Source: Flavisolibacter amylovorans
GTDB lineage: Bacteria; Bacteroidota; Bacteroidia; Chitinophagales; Chitinophagaceae
Direction of reading: 5' to 3'
DNA: 64,000 nucleotides
Assembly (NCBI RefSeq): GCF_039541815.1
Contig: NZ_BAABGY010000001.1
Coordinates: 186,001 to 250,000 of the forward strand
Every line of letters starts with the position of its first letter. Within the stretch, counting starts at the first letter, position 1. A program made the position numbers and the translations under genes. The notes below the pieces were generated by a model. It saw nothing but the letters and a program-made list of their open reading frames with translations, had not been told where the DNA came from and made no database searches. This document shows, in pieces, positions 43,289 to 50,803 of this stretch.

Positions 43289-43873
43289 ATGAGAAAACTG
43301 TTCATGGCCGTACTGATGTTCTTCGGTATCGCCGCAACCACTAACGCACAAGACATCACGCAGGACGAAGTGAAGCAGGACCTGCGGGCGGGCGTCGTCA
43401 GCTTCGTACGCTCGGTAAAGGGCCAGTTCCGCGGTGGCACGGGTAATTTCGACGAGTTCCGGCTCAAACTGATCGGCTCGGCCAACGTCGCCACCATCAC
43501 TGCCGAAGGCAACGATCTGCTGAAGGTGACCTATGAGCTTATTCAGCAGGATGCTACTGAGGACCGGATCAGGGAAGTCGGCTTCCAGCCCTTCGCCCGC
43601 GCCATGAATCTGGTGCTGAACCATGAGGCCAAAGGCTACTCCGGCGCCAACCTGGAGAATGGTAGCGTAGCCCTCTTCGGAGGCGATGCGAGCAGCCTGG
43701 CCGGCTATGATGCGCAGGCCCGTACCGCCGCAGGCGACTGCCCCGATTACCGCGAGTGCCGCTGGTACCAGCTGGGTTGCCACGCGCACAACGTAGGTGC
43801 CTGGCTGTGCAAGAACAAGGACGTGCTGCAAGCGATCTACTATGTAGTTCAGATCCTGTCGTACTTTATCTGA
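43289..43873 (+). CDS. Secreted cysteine-containing protein, paralogue 1
   Basis: A 194-residue protein with signal peptide MRKLFMAVLMFFGIAATTNA. The body is mainly helical (GVVSFVRSVKGQF, FDEFRLKLIGSANVATITAE). Near the C-terminus is a compact Cys module, DCPDYRECRWYQLGCHAHNV then AWLCK, with four Cys that could form two disulphides in the periplasm or outside. The C-terminal tail is hydrophobic (LQAIYYVVQILSYFI) and differs from its paralogue. About two thirds of residues match the protein at 45451. I do not recognise the family. A LexA-like or toxin role is not supported by any motif. Confidence 0.75.
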   Translation: MRKLFMAVLMFFGIAATTNAQDITQDEVKQDLRAGVVSFVRSVKGQFRGGTGNFDEFRLKLIGSANVATITAEGNDLLKVTYELIQQDATEDRIREVGFQPFARAMNLVLNHEAKGYSGANLENGSVALFGGDASSLAGYDAQARTAAGDCPDYRECRWYQLGCHAHNVGAWLCKNKDVLQAIYYVVQILSYFI

Positions 43874-44058
43874 TGCATCAACGGCCGCCTGGTACAACCG
43901 GGCGGCCGTTCTTTCTTTACCTACTGGCCGACCCCGAGTGGCTTCGCAGCCGACGGGGCCTTCGCGGCTTCCAATTACAGCAGGTGACCGCATGCCGGGC
44001 GGCAGTATCCATGAAGTACCCACGGGCCTACCATCATCACCCGAAGAAATACGGTTTC

Positions 44059-44847
44059 ATGAAAGCAGTCGTATTCGCATTCGTTGTTTCGTTCCTTCCC
44101 CTGGGCTTTGCCAGGGCACAGGCCGCAGCGGCCGTCAAGCAACAGGCGCGTGCCGAGATCTTCTCGTCGGGCTTCATCGATGTTGTCAACAACGGCCAGG
44201 TGAATGCAAGTTCCCGCTTCATCCGGCTCAACATCGGCGAGCAGGGCCGGTTCGTGCTGCCCCTGAGCATCTATGGCGGCGTGAGCAACAACCAATTCCA
44301 GAATCCGCAGTTGGGCGGGCAGCTGCTCCGGAGCAACGATCACCTGATCAACCAGTACATCAATCCGTCGAGCGGACTCGTCAACATCTGTGTGGAGGGC
44401 ATTGCCTTCCCGAAGCGGGCCGACTCGCAAACGACGCGGTTCGGTTTCCCGTACGCCATCGGGGAACGCCTGCTGAACGGTACCCGCATCGGCCCGGTAA
44501 GCAACCCGGCCACGGGCCGCCCGGTCAATTTCCTGAACGCCTACGTGACGTCGGGGGTTTACTTTCAGACCGGTGCCTGGGAGCGCACCAACTCGAACAA
44601 CGTCGGCATCTTCTGGGCTTCGCTGCGTTACCACCTCACCAGGAGCAACCCCCGCCAGATCCGCGAGTTTCTGCCCGACATCCAGACCAACGGTTTCTAC
44701 CACGGCTACAGCATCGGGTTCGGCATCGAGATCAACAACCTGCTCAACGTGAAGTGCATCTACTATAAGTATGCAAAGCAGCCGGAGATCGACTACGGCC
44801 TTCCCATCTACCAGTTCTCGATCAATTACTCCACGAGCAAGAACTGA
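44059..44847 (+). CDS. Hypothetical outer-membrane beta-barrel-like protein
   Basis: A 262-residue exported protein; the ATG at 44059 gives signal peptide MKAVVFAFVVSFLPLGFARA. Alternating hydrophobic strands dominate, and the end (FGIEINNLLNVKCIYYKY, then PIYQFSINYSTSKN) resembles terminal barrel strands. It lies between the two duplicated secreted-protein genes in the same orientation. No family is recognised. An earlier in-frame ATG at 44011 is possible but would place a charged stretch before the signal. Confidence 0.65.
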   Translation: MKAVVFAFVVSFLPLGFARAQAAAAVKQQARAEIFSSGFIDVVNNGQVNASSRFIRLNIGEQGRFVLPLSIYGGVSNNQFQNPQLGGQLLRSNDHLINQYINPSSGLVNICVEGIAFPKRADSQTTRFGFPYAIGERLLNGTRIGPVSNPATGRPVNFLNAYVTSGVYFQTGAWERTNSNNVGIFWASLRYHLTRSNPRQIREFLPDIQTNGFYHGYSIGFGIEINNLLNVKCIYYKYAKQPEIDYGLPIYQFSINYSTSKN

Positions 44848-44868
44848 ACCCACGCGGCTCAGACCTAA

Positions 44869-45093
44869 GAGGGTGTGTGACTTATTCGATCACTGCTCAT
44901 CGGACCGCGCAAGCGCGGGGAGCGGGGCTGACGCCCCTGTCGCGACGGCACGACGGCGCTCCCGAAGCCTCGGTAGGCACGACGAACAGTGGAAAGAACA
45001 GATTGTTTTTCTGCGTCGCGCCGTCGCGCATCGAGGCCGCTTGCGGCCGACATTCCCGAGCTTCTAGGAAAGTACATTAATTCAAACAGCCTC
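44869..45093. mobile_element. MITE-like element, family B copy
   Basis: The right end TTCAAACAGCCTC (45081-45093) and inner GAGGCCGCTTGCGGCCGACA (45029-45048) match the element at 11837-12053. The left end GAGGGTGTGTGACTTA (44869-44884) is a diverged form of the inverted end. The interior again has CGTCGCGCCGTCGCGC. It lies just after the barrel-like gene. Confidence 0.6.
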
Positions 45094-45106
45094 TAAGTCA
45101 TCACTA

Positions 45107-45163
45107 GAAAGTCAACATTCAGAAGGGCGCAGCCGTCGGTTCGCTTTTTGAATGTTGGCTTTC
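45107..45163. repeat. Hairpin of the GTCAAAATTC family
   Basis: GAAAGTCAACATTC (45107-45120) pairs with GAATGTTGGCTTTC (45150-45163) with one G-T pair. A related hairpin with 20-bp perfect arms lies at 46221-46277. Confidence 0.65.
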
Positions 45164-45259
45164 GTATTTCTACGGGGCGCTGCTTCTTGGGACCGGTGCT
45201 GTGATCCGCTTTGCGCGGTGCTTCGTCGTGCATTTCGACGGTCATGAAATCTTATCTCG

Positions 45260-45450
45260 AAAAACAAGTTTTGACTTGTTGGATGCGCCCGCAGCCTGAT
45301 GAAATTTTGTGTCGTTGATCGCAATGAGTTGCACGCGGCGGATTAATGAAACTCGAGCCCCGCTGCATGCGATGGCTCGTTGCGACGGCGGCGGAATATC
45401 CGACACAGCGCCTCTTCTGAAGGTAGGACCAACCACAAAAATCAAGTCAC
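45260..45450 (+). repeat. Duplicated leader block, copy 2
   Basis: This matches 43096-43288. It begins with the last codons of the XRE gene (AAAAACAAGTTTTGACTTGT), which have no gene here, so it is the scar of a duplication that started inside the XRE gene. Confidence 0.8.
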
Positions 45451-46041
45451 ATGAGAAAACTGTTTATGGCCGTACTGATGTTCTTCGGCATCGCCGCTAC
45501 CGCAGCCGCCCAAAGCTTTACCCAGGATGAGATGAAGCGGGACCTGGAAGCGGGCGTCGTCAGCTTCGTGCGCTCGGTGAAGGGCCAGTTTCCCGGCGGT
45601 GCCGGCAATTTCGACGAGTTCCGGCTCAAATTGATCGGCTCGTCCAACGTCGCTTCCATCACTCCCGAAGGCAATGAGCTCCTGAAGGTAACCTATGAGT
45701 TCATCCAGCAGGGAGCTTCCGACGACCAGATCAAGGAAGCCGGCATCCGGTCGTTTGCCCGTGCCCTGAACGTAGTGTTGCACCACGAGTCCAAGGGCTA
45801 CTCCGGTGCCGACCTGGAGCGTGGGAGCGCAGCCCTCTTCGGCGGTGATGCAAGTGGCCTCCTTGGGTACCAGCCGACTGCCCGCACCGGTGTGCGCGAC
45901 TGCCCGGATTACCGCGAGTGCCGCTGGTTCCAGCTGGGCTGCCACGCGCACAACGTAAGTACCTGGATCTGCAAGCAAATCCAGGCGTATGAGGCGATCC
46001 TGGAAATCATCGAGGGCCCCTACTTGCTGCCTTACCTCTAA
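45451..46041 (+). CDS. Secreted cysteine-containing protein, paralogue 2
   Basis: A 196-residue paralogue of the protein at 43289, with signal peptide MRKLFMAVLMFFGIAATAAA. It keeps GVVSFVRSVKGQF, NFDEFRLKLIG, KGYSGADLE, LFGGDAS and the four-Cys module DCPDYRECRWFQLGCHAHNV then TWICK. The C-terminal 25 residues (IQAYEAILEIIEGPYLLPYL) are not alike. Conservation of the Cys module with a free tail suggests the module is the functional core. Function unknown. Confidence 0.75.
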   Translation: MRKLFMAVLMFFGIAATAAAQSFTQDEMKRDLEAGVVSFVRSVKGQFPGGAGNFDEFRLKLIGSSNVASITPEGNELLKVTYEFIQQGASDDQIKEAGIRSFARALNVVLHHESKGYSGADLERGSAALFGGDASGLLGYQPTARTGVRDCPDYRECRWFQLGCHAHNVSTWICKQIQAYEAILEIIEGPYLLPYL

Positions 46042-46220
46042 CCGGTTCTAAAAAAGGGAGGGGTGTTGTATCTGTCTTGAATAATCCAAGGCACACAGCG
46101 CCCCAGTCATTGCATGTCGTTTTAACCTGCAGGATACACCACGTCCCGAAACCTCAGGACAGGCTACCAAACAGGAAGATTGTTCTCCTGGTAGGTTGAC
46201 GAGCGTTACTCCGCATAAAA

Positions 46221-46277
46221 AAGAGTCAAAATTCAAAAGGTGCCGGCTCCGGTTTTGCCTTTTGAATTTTGACTCTT
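46221..46277. terminator. Perfect 20-bp inverted repeat between convergent genes
   Basis: AAGAGTCAAAATTCAAAAGG (46221-46240) and its exact reverse complement (46258-46277) flank a GC-rich loop. It lies between paralogue 2 and the NmrA-like gene and probably ends both transcripts. It belongs to the GTCAAAATTC hairpin family. Confidence 0.65.
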
Positions 46278-46291
46278 TACTTTCTGAAAGC

Positions 46292-47188
46292 TTAGCTCGC
46301 AGAGAACGCACCCGCAAACTCCGGAGCAAAGTCCTCGAGCTTACGCTTTCCGATGGGCTGATGACCGTTGTTGAGGAAGTCGGCCTGCATGCTGCCATTG
46401 CGGAGAGCGGCGCCCATCTCTACGTAGTTCTTAGCGATCTCTTCGGGAACGCCGGCGCCGCGCATGCCATCAAGGCTTTGCTCGTCGCTGAACCCCACCC
46501 AGGGCAACTCCGGCTTGCCGATGGCGGAGCCGAGTGCTTTGGCGATATCGGCATTGCTGCGTACGTCGCTCACCACGTAGTGCACGCTGTGGCCAGTGAA
46601 GGCGCGCGACTGGAGTGCTTCGGCAGCGGCGGCTGCAATGTCGGCCGGGTGTACGAGCAGGAGGCGGGCATCGGCGTCGCCGTTGTTGCCGCCGATAATG
46701 CCGGCGCCTTTCACGAGGCCGACATTGGCGAGCAGGTTGTGGTAGAAGTAGCCTGCGCGCAGGTGCAGCACATGAACGCCTTCGAGCGCATTAAAGGCAT
46801 TTTCGGTGTGGTGAAGACCGGTGACGGGGCCGGTGCCGCCGGGCAGGTCGGCGCCGATGGAGCTCAGGTTCACAACGTGCGTCACGCCGCTGGCGGTAAC
46901 GGCTTCGGCGAGGCCGCGGCCTACCGTGGCGATCCACTGCTTCCAGTCGCCCTGCGGGGCGAAGTTGGGCGGCACCATCGTGTATACGGCATCGGCGCCA
47001 CGGAAGGTTTCTGTAAGGAAGGCGACGTCTTCCACGGAGCCGACGGCTGCCTTCGCACCTTTGTCGGTCAGGGGCTTCAGGTTTTCCTCGTTGCGGCCGA
47101 TGACGGTCACGCCGTGGCCGGCGGCAAGGAGGGTTTCGGCAAGGGGGCGGGTAACATTACCGGCTGCGCCTACGAGTACATAATTCAT
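46292..47188 (-). CDS. NmrA-like NAD(P)-binding protein
   Basis: A 298-residue atypical short-chain dehydrogenase. The Rossmann start is MNYVLVGAAGNVTRPLAETL (GxxGNVT for NAD(P)). Later blocks are VIGRNEENLKPLTDKGAKAA, DAVYTMVPPNF and VVNLSSIGADLPGGTG. The canonical SDR YxxxK is not evident, as in NmrA-type sensors and quinone reductases such as QOR2. It lies downstream of a marR gene, with a matching TATATACAA palindrome in its upstream region. Such pairs often respond to quinones or electrophiles. Confidence 0.85.
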   Translation of the reverse strand: MNYVLVGAAGNVTRPLAETLLAAGHGVTVIGRNEENLKPLTDKGAKAAVGSVEDVAFLTETFRGADAVYTMVPPNFAPQGDWKQWIATVGRGLAEAVTASGVTHVVNLSSIGADLPGGTGPVTGLHHTENAFNALEGVHVLHLRAGYFYHNLLANVGLVKGAGIIGGNNGDADARLLLVHPADIAAAAAEALQSRAFTGHSVHYVVSDVRSNADIAKALGSAIGKPELPWVGFSDEQSLDGMRGAGVPEEIAKNYVEMGAALRNGSMQADFLNNGHQPIGKRKLEDFAPEFAGAFSAS

Positions 47189-47189
47189 A

Positions 47190-47240
47190 AAAAAGGGTTT
47201 TGGGGGTTTTGGGAGGTTTTTAATGGTTTTGAAAGGTTGG
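47190..47240. repeat. GGGTTTTGGG tandem repeats before the NmrA-like gene
   Basis: AAAGGGTTTTGGGGGTTTTG then GGAGGTTTTTAATGG lie immediately before the start at 47188 on the minus strand (read as CCAAAACCCCCAAAACCC). They are one more start-adjacent microsatellite. Confidence 0.65.
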
Positions 47241-47253
47241 TTTCCGTCAATAT

Positions 47254-47265
47254 TTGTATATACAA
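47254..47265. promoter_or_regulatory. Candidate MarR operator upstream of the NmrA-like gene
   Basis: TTGTATATACAA is a perfect 12-bp palindrome 66 bases before the NmrA-like start. Nearly the same sequence (TTTGTATATGCAAA) overlaps the marR promoter at 47742-47755. Confidence 0.6.
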
Positions 47266-47286
47266 CTAATAGGTCAAATAAAAAGT

Positions 47287-47715
47287 TCAGTCTTCGAGGC
47301 GGTCGGCGATGCGGCTCATGGCCTGGAGCAGCGCACCTCCTTCGGGCGGGGGCGCGAGGGCTTCGATCCTGCCATAAAAGTCTTCGAGGCAGGCGTGCAA
47401 CTTCGGCACCAGATCCTTTGCTTTCGGGGTCGGATATACGTTCGTGAGCTTGCCCTCCGTGGTGCGCACGATCAGCTTTTTTTCCTCCAGTTTCTGCATG
47501 AGGCGCGTGATGGTGCTGGGTTGCAGCTGCAGCTGGCCGGCCAGTGCGCCCGGCCCGATGCCCGGCTCGTCGAGGGTGGCGAGCAGGAGGTAGGCATGCG
47601 AGGGCGAAAGCCCTACCGGGGCCCAGCTTTCCTGGGCCAGCTTCTCCACCTTGCGGGCGAGGGCACCGCTCATGAAGTAGAGGCATTGGGCAAACCGGCT
47701 GCACGATGTTTTCAT
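47287..47715 (-). CDS. MarR family transcriptional regulator
   Basis: A 142-residue winged-helix regulator; the start at 47715 (MKTSCSRFAQCLYFMSGALA) follows the promoter, and 13 more codons are open upstream. The HTH is GPGALAGQLQLQPSTITRLM with wing KKLIVRTTEGKLTNVYPT. Three Cys or Met residues sit in the N-terminal helix. It lies 98 bases upstream of the NmrA-like gene, which it probably controls together with its own gene through TTTGTATATxCAA palindromes. Confidence 0.88.
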   Translation of the reverse strand: MKTSCSRFAQCLYFMSGALARKVEKLAQESWAPVGLSPSHAYLLLATLDEPGIGPGALAGQLQLQPSTITRLMQKLEEKKLIVRTTEGKLTNVYPTPKAKDLVPKLHACLEDFYGRIEALAPPPEGGALLQAMSRIADRLED

Positions 47716-47740
47716 ATCCGGAACAAAGAACGGGACAATC

Positions 47741-47759
47741 ATTTGTATATGCAAATATA
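47741..47759 (-). promoter_or_regulatory. marR promoter with overlapping operator
   Basis: On the minus strand TATATTTG (47759-47752) is a perfect -7 box. The near-palindrome ATTTGTATATGCAAAT (47741-47756) overlaps it, as expected for autorepression. Confidence 0.6.
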
Positions 47760-47813
47760 TTTTTCCAACACTTCCTTAACGACCTTTTCCGGGTTCATCC
47801 GGGCCTTTTTCGG

Positions 47814-47821
47814 TAACTTTA
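47814..47821 (+). promoter_or_regulatory. -7 box of ruvB
   Basis: TAACTTTA ends 4 bases before the ATG at 47826, suggesting a leaderless transcript. Confidence 0.5.
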
Positions 47822-47825
47822 GCGC

Positions 47826-48875
47826 ATGTCCAATCCCAATCTACTATCGGGCGGCGAAGGCCTGACAGCGGCGGAGAAGGAGTTCGAAAACAACATCCGG
47901 CCCAGGGAGATCGAAGACTTCTCGGGGCAGCCGCAGATCATCGAGAACATCAAGATCTTCATCAAGGCGGCCAAGATCCGCGGCGAAGCCCTTGACCATG
48001 TGCTCTTCCACGGTCCGCCGGGACTCGGTAAGACCACCCTTTCGCGCATCGTGGCCAACGAGCTGGGGGTCAACATCCGGGAAACCTCGGGCCCGGTGAT
48101 CGAGAAGCCCGGCGACCTCGCGGGCCTGCTCACCAACCTGCAGCCCAACGACGTGCTCTTCATCGACGAGATCCACCGCCTCTCCACCATCGTGGAGGAG
48201 TATCTCTATTCGGCGATGGAAGACTATAAGATCGACATCATGATCGACTCGGGCCCGAATGCCCGTTCCATCCAGATCAACCTGAACCCCTTTACGCTCA
48301 TCGGCGCCACCACACGCTCGGGCCTGCTCACGGCGCCGCTGCTTTCGCGCTTCGCCATCAAGAGCCGCCTCGAGTATTACGACGCCAAGACCCTGACCGC
48401 GATCATCCTGCGCGCCGCCGATATCCTCAAAGTGGAGATCACCAATGACGCCGCCGGCGAGATCGCCCGCCGCAGCCGCGGTACGCCGCGTATCGCCAAC
48501 GGACTGCTGCGCCGCGTGCGCGACTTCGCCCAGGTACTCAACGACTCGAAGATCGACCTCGGTATCACCCAGCATGCCCTGCGCGCCCTCAACGTGGATG
48601 AGCATGGCCTCGACGATATGGACAACCGCATCCTGTCGGCCATCATCGAGAAGTTCAAGGGTGGCCCGGTCGGCATCACCACCATCGCCACGGCGGTGGG
48701 CGAGGAGAGCGGCACGCTCGAGGAAGTGTACGAGCCTTTCCTCATCCAGGAAGGCTTCCTGCAGCGCACGCCGCGCGGGCGCGAAGCCACCGACAAGGCC
48801 TATCATCACCTCGGCAAGATGCGTCCCCGCTTTGGTGGTACCGGCGACCTGTTCTCAAGCGAATTGACACGGTAG
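47826..48875 (+). CDS. ruvB: Holliday junction branch migration helicase RuvB
   Basis: A 349-residue AAA+ motor that with RuvA drives branch migration and hands junctions to RuvC. It has N-terminal IRPREIEDFSGQPQIIENIK, Walker A FHGPPGLGKTTLSRI, Walker B VLFIDEIHRL, sensor LIGATTRSGLLTAPLLSRF and the C-terminal winged helix with PFLIQEGFLQRTPRGREATD. Length matches the family. It is divergent from marR and monocistronic. Confidence 0.98.
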   Translation: MSNPNLLSGGEGLTAAEKEFENNIRPREIEDFSGQPQIIENIKIFIKAAKIRGEALDHVLFHGPPGLGKTTLSRIVANELGVNIRETSGPVIEKPGDLAGLLTNLQPNDVLFIDEIHRLSTIVEEYLYSAMEDYKIDIMIDSGPNARSIQINLNPFTLIGATTRSGLLTAPLLSRFAIKSRLEYYDAKTLTAIILRAADILKVEITNDAAGEIARRSRGTPRIANGLLRRVRDFAQVLNDSKIDLGITQHALRALNVDEHGLDDMDNRILSAIIEKFKGGPVGITTIATAVGEESGTLEEVYEPFLIQEGFLQRTPRGREATDKAYHHLGKMRPRFGGTGDLFSSELTR

Positions 48876-48919
48876 ACATATAGTGCATCCTATTCCGAAG
48901 GCGACCAAAGGCCGCCTTT

Positions 48920-49064
48920 TTCGCGCAAAGGCGCCAAGTACGCAAATATCGCAAAGACACTTGTCCTGCATCGCTTTGCCTTTTCGCGCTTTATATAGAA
49001 AAGCCCCGCTGGAAGCGGGGCTTAATTTTTTGCGCTCTTGGCGCGCTTTGCGCCTTTGCGTGAA
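48920..49064. repeat. Family C inverted-repeat element, copy 1
   Basis: TTCGCGCAAAGGCGCCAAGT then ACGCAAA (48920-48946) is mirrored by TTTGCGCTCTTGGCGCGCTT then TGCGCCTTTGCGTGAAA (49029-49064). A second copy spans 63142-63434. It fills the gap between the convergent ruvB and response regulator genes. Confidence 0.65.
49001..49029. terminator. Terminator between ruvB and the response regulator
   Basis: AAGCCCCGC and GCGGGGCTT form a 9-bp stem with A bases on the left and T bases on the right, suitable for both directions. It is nested in family C copy 1. Confidence 0.75.
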
Positions 49065-49081
49065 ACGCGCGCCTGCGCGCC

Positions 49082-49780
49082 TTACTTGTGCACGACCAAG
49101 CGGAAGCCGTTGCCGTGGATGTTCACGATCTCGATTTGCGGATCGTCGCGGAGGTACTTGCGCAGCTTGGCGATGTACACGTCCATCGAGCGGCCGTTGA
49201 AATAGGTGTCGGAGCCCCAGATGCGCTTCAGCGCCTGCTCGCGGGGCAGGAGGTCGTTGAGGTGCTCGCAGAGCATTTTCAGCAGCTCGTTCTCCTTCGG
49301 CGACAGCGTCTGCGTGCGGCCGTCCTTGGAGAGCTCGCGGAGCTTCGGGTTGAAGTGGTAGGAGGCGAGGTCGTATTCGCGGTTCTCGCTTTCGCGGTTG
49401 AGCTCTTCATTCCGCTTCAGGATGGCCTTGATCTTATGCAGGAGCACCTCCGAATCGAAGGGCTTCGTGATGTAGTCGTCGGCGCCGAGCTTGTAGCCCT
49501 GGATGATGTCTTCCTTCATCGTTTTGGCGGAGAGGAAGAACAGGGGTACGTCGGGGTTGATATCGCGGATCTCCTCGGCCAGGGTAAAGCCGTCCATATT
49601 GGGCATCATCACGTCGAGCAGGCAGAGGTCGAAGGTCTCGCGCTGGAAAGCGGCAAGGCCGAGGCGACCGTCGCGCTCGAGGGTAACGTCATAATCATTC
49701 AGCTCCAGGTAGTTCTTCAGTACACTGCCAAGGTTGGGATCGTCCTCGCACAGGAGGATCTTCGCTTTCTTTCCGTCCAT
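49082..49780 (-). CDS. OmpR-family response regulator
   Basis: A 232-residue two-component regulator. The receiver domain has acidic pair E12-D13 (LLCEDDPN), phosphoacceptor D56 (CLLDVMMPNMDG), Ser in FLSAK and Lys in ITKPFD. The OmpR winged helix follows (LSPKENELLKMLCEHLNDLL, then YFNGRSMDVYIAKLRKYLRD). It resembles the RprY branch of Bacteroidota. No histidine kinase is adjacent, so it is an orphan in this window. A TAACTTTA box lies at 49802-49809 on the minus strand. Confidence 0.94.
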   Translation of the reverse strand: MDGKKAKILLCEDDPNLGSVLKNYLELNDYDVTLERDGRLGLAAFQRETFDLCLLDVMMPNMDGFTLAEEIRDINPDVPLFFLSAKTMKEDIIQGYKLGADDYITKPFDSEVLLHKIKAILKRNEELNRESENREYDLASYHFNPKLRELSKDGRTQTLSPKENELLKMLCEHLNDLLPREQALKRIWGSDTYFNGRSMDVYIAKLRKYLRDDPQIEIVNIHGNGFRLVVHK

Positions 49781-49882
49781 GATATCGGTTTTAATTCGCT
49801 TTAAAGTTAGTGGATTCCCGTTTACAGGGCGCCGTTAGGGCTTTATTGCAAAAACGTTACCAGCTGTGCGGAAGGCAAATAA

Positions 49883-50098
49883 AGTCAAAGAAGAGTTCTT
49901 AACCGCTAAGAAAAGAAGAAGCAACGGTATCCGCTAAGGTGAACTGTGGATCGCGGCACCTCCGCATTGTTTGAGAAGGAGCGCTTGCACAACTGATATC
50001 AGGTCGGGATGACCTTATGGGGACATCCGTGCCTATCGTAAAAAATCATAGATATCTGCGTGCTTTCTCTTCGGTAAGCCTCCGGGTGGCCAAAATCC
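49883..50098. repeat. Gene-free region with a family A left arm
   Basis: The left arm AACCGCTAAGAAAAGAAGAA then CCGCTAAGG lies at 49883-49938 in the 318-base gap between the response regulator and the START gene. A right arm is not recognisable; only CTTTCTCTTCGGTAAG near 50063 is faintly similar. No gene is seen. Confidence 0.55.
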
Positions 50099-50689
50099 TC
50101 ATTTCAACAGTGCCGCCAGCTTCTTGAAGCTCTCGTAGGGCCCTTTCTCGGCGAAGTTGTTGACGAGCCAGGCCGGGAGCTTACCGCCGGGCTCGGCTTC
50201 GAAGATGTACACGATGTAGATCTGCCCGGGAGCGGCGGCCGGGGTTGCCGTCCAGGAGATGGTGGATTTGCGCACGCGCACCTTCCCGGCTTGCTCGGGC
50301 ACGAGTCCCGCGGCGCTGGTTTCGGTGATGTGGAGCGAGCGGTCGCCGTCGCGCTGCACGCGGGCATGCACCACGGCGTCGCGGTTACTGAGGGGCCAAG
50401 GGAGCGCCGTCTCCGAGTAGTAGTAATATTCAGTGGGGCTCACCTGCTTTACATGGTGCGCGGTCTTATTGCCGTAGACCCAGTTCTTGAAGTTGCCGAC
50501 GTTGTAGAGCACTCCCTGCAGGCGGTCGAGCGTGCCGGGGAGGGTGGCTTCTACCCGGATATTCTTGAACCCGCTGTTTTCCGACTGGTAGATGCGCATG
50601 CCTTCCGACTGGCGCGTGAGCTTCCAGCCCTGGGCAAAGGCGCCGGACAGCGAAAGCAGGAAGAAGCAGGAAAGTAACAGTCTCTTCAT
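50099..50689 (-). CDS. START-domain exported protein
   Basis: A 196-residue protein with signal peptide MKRLLLSCFFLLSLSGAFAQ. The mature part matches START/polyketide-cyclase-like lipid-binding proteins: GWKLTRQSEGMRIYQSENSG, LPGTLDRLQGVLYNVGNFKN, YYYYSETALPWPLSNRDAVV and GQIYIVYIFEAEPGGKLPAW. It probably binds a hydrophobic ligand in the periplasm. The start at 50689 is supported by a TAAATTTG box (50699-50706, minus) nine bases upstream. Confidence 0.85.
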   Translation of the reverse strand: MKRLLLSCFFLLSLSGAFAQGWKLTRQSEGMRIYQSENSGFKNIRVEATLPGTLDRLQGVLYNVGNFKNWVYGNKTAHHVKQVSPTEYYYYSETALPWPLSNRDAVVHARVQRDGDRSLHITETSAAGLVPEQAGKVRVRKSTISWTATPAAAPGQIYIVYIFEAEPGGKLPAWLVNNFAEKGPYESFKKLAALLK

Positions 50690-50698
50690 AGTGGGCCG

Positions 50699-50706
50699 CA
50701 AATTTA
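50699..50706 (-). promoter_or_regulatory. -7 box of the START gene
   Basis: CAAATTTA reads TAAATTTG on the minus strand, a perfect TAnnTTTG box nine bases before the start codon. Confidence 0.6.
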
Positions 50707-50803
50707 CATTAAATGGAGTGTATATATGATGGCGTGGCGGTCGGCACGGTTGCATCCCCGGTGAAAGGCGCTCCCTTGCCTGTGAGGCGGCAGGTCGGTG
50801 TGG

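Noticed and set aside
42882..43873. XRE regulator plus small protein as a toxin-antitoxin or bacteriocin pair
   Set aside because: The downstream protein has a Sec signal and no toxin or immunity motif; the genes do not overlap and the spacing is 152 bases.
43756..44058. Upstream start for the barrel-like protein
   Set aside because: It would overlap the preceding gene in another frame and put about 100 residues before a clear signal peptide.
46292..47704. 470-codon version of the NmrA-like gene
   Set aside because: The extra N-terminal part is the marR gene read out of frame; the Rossmann start MNYVLVGAAGN at 47188 is the natural beginning.
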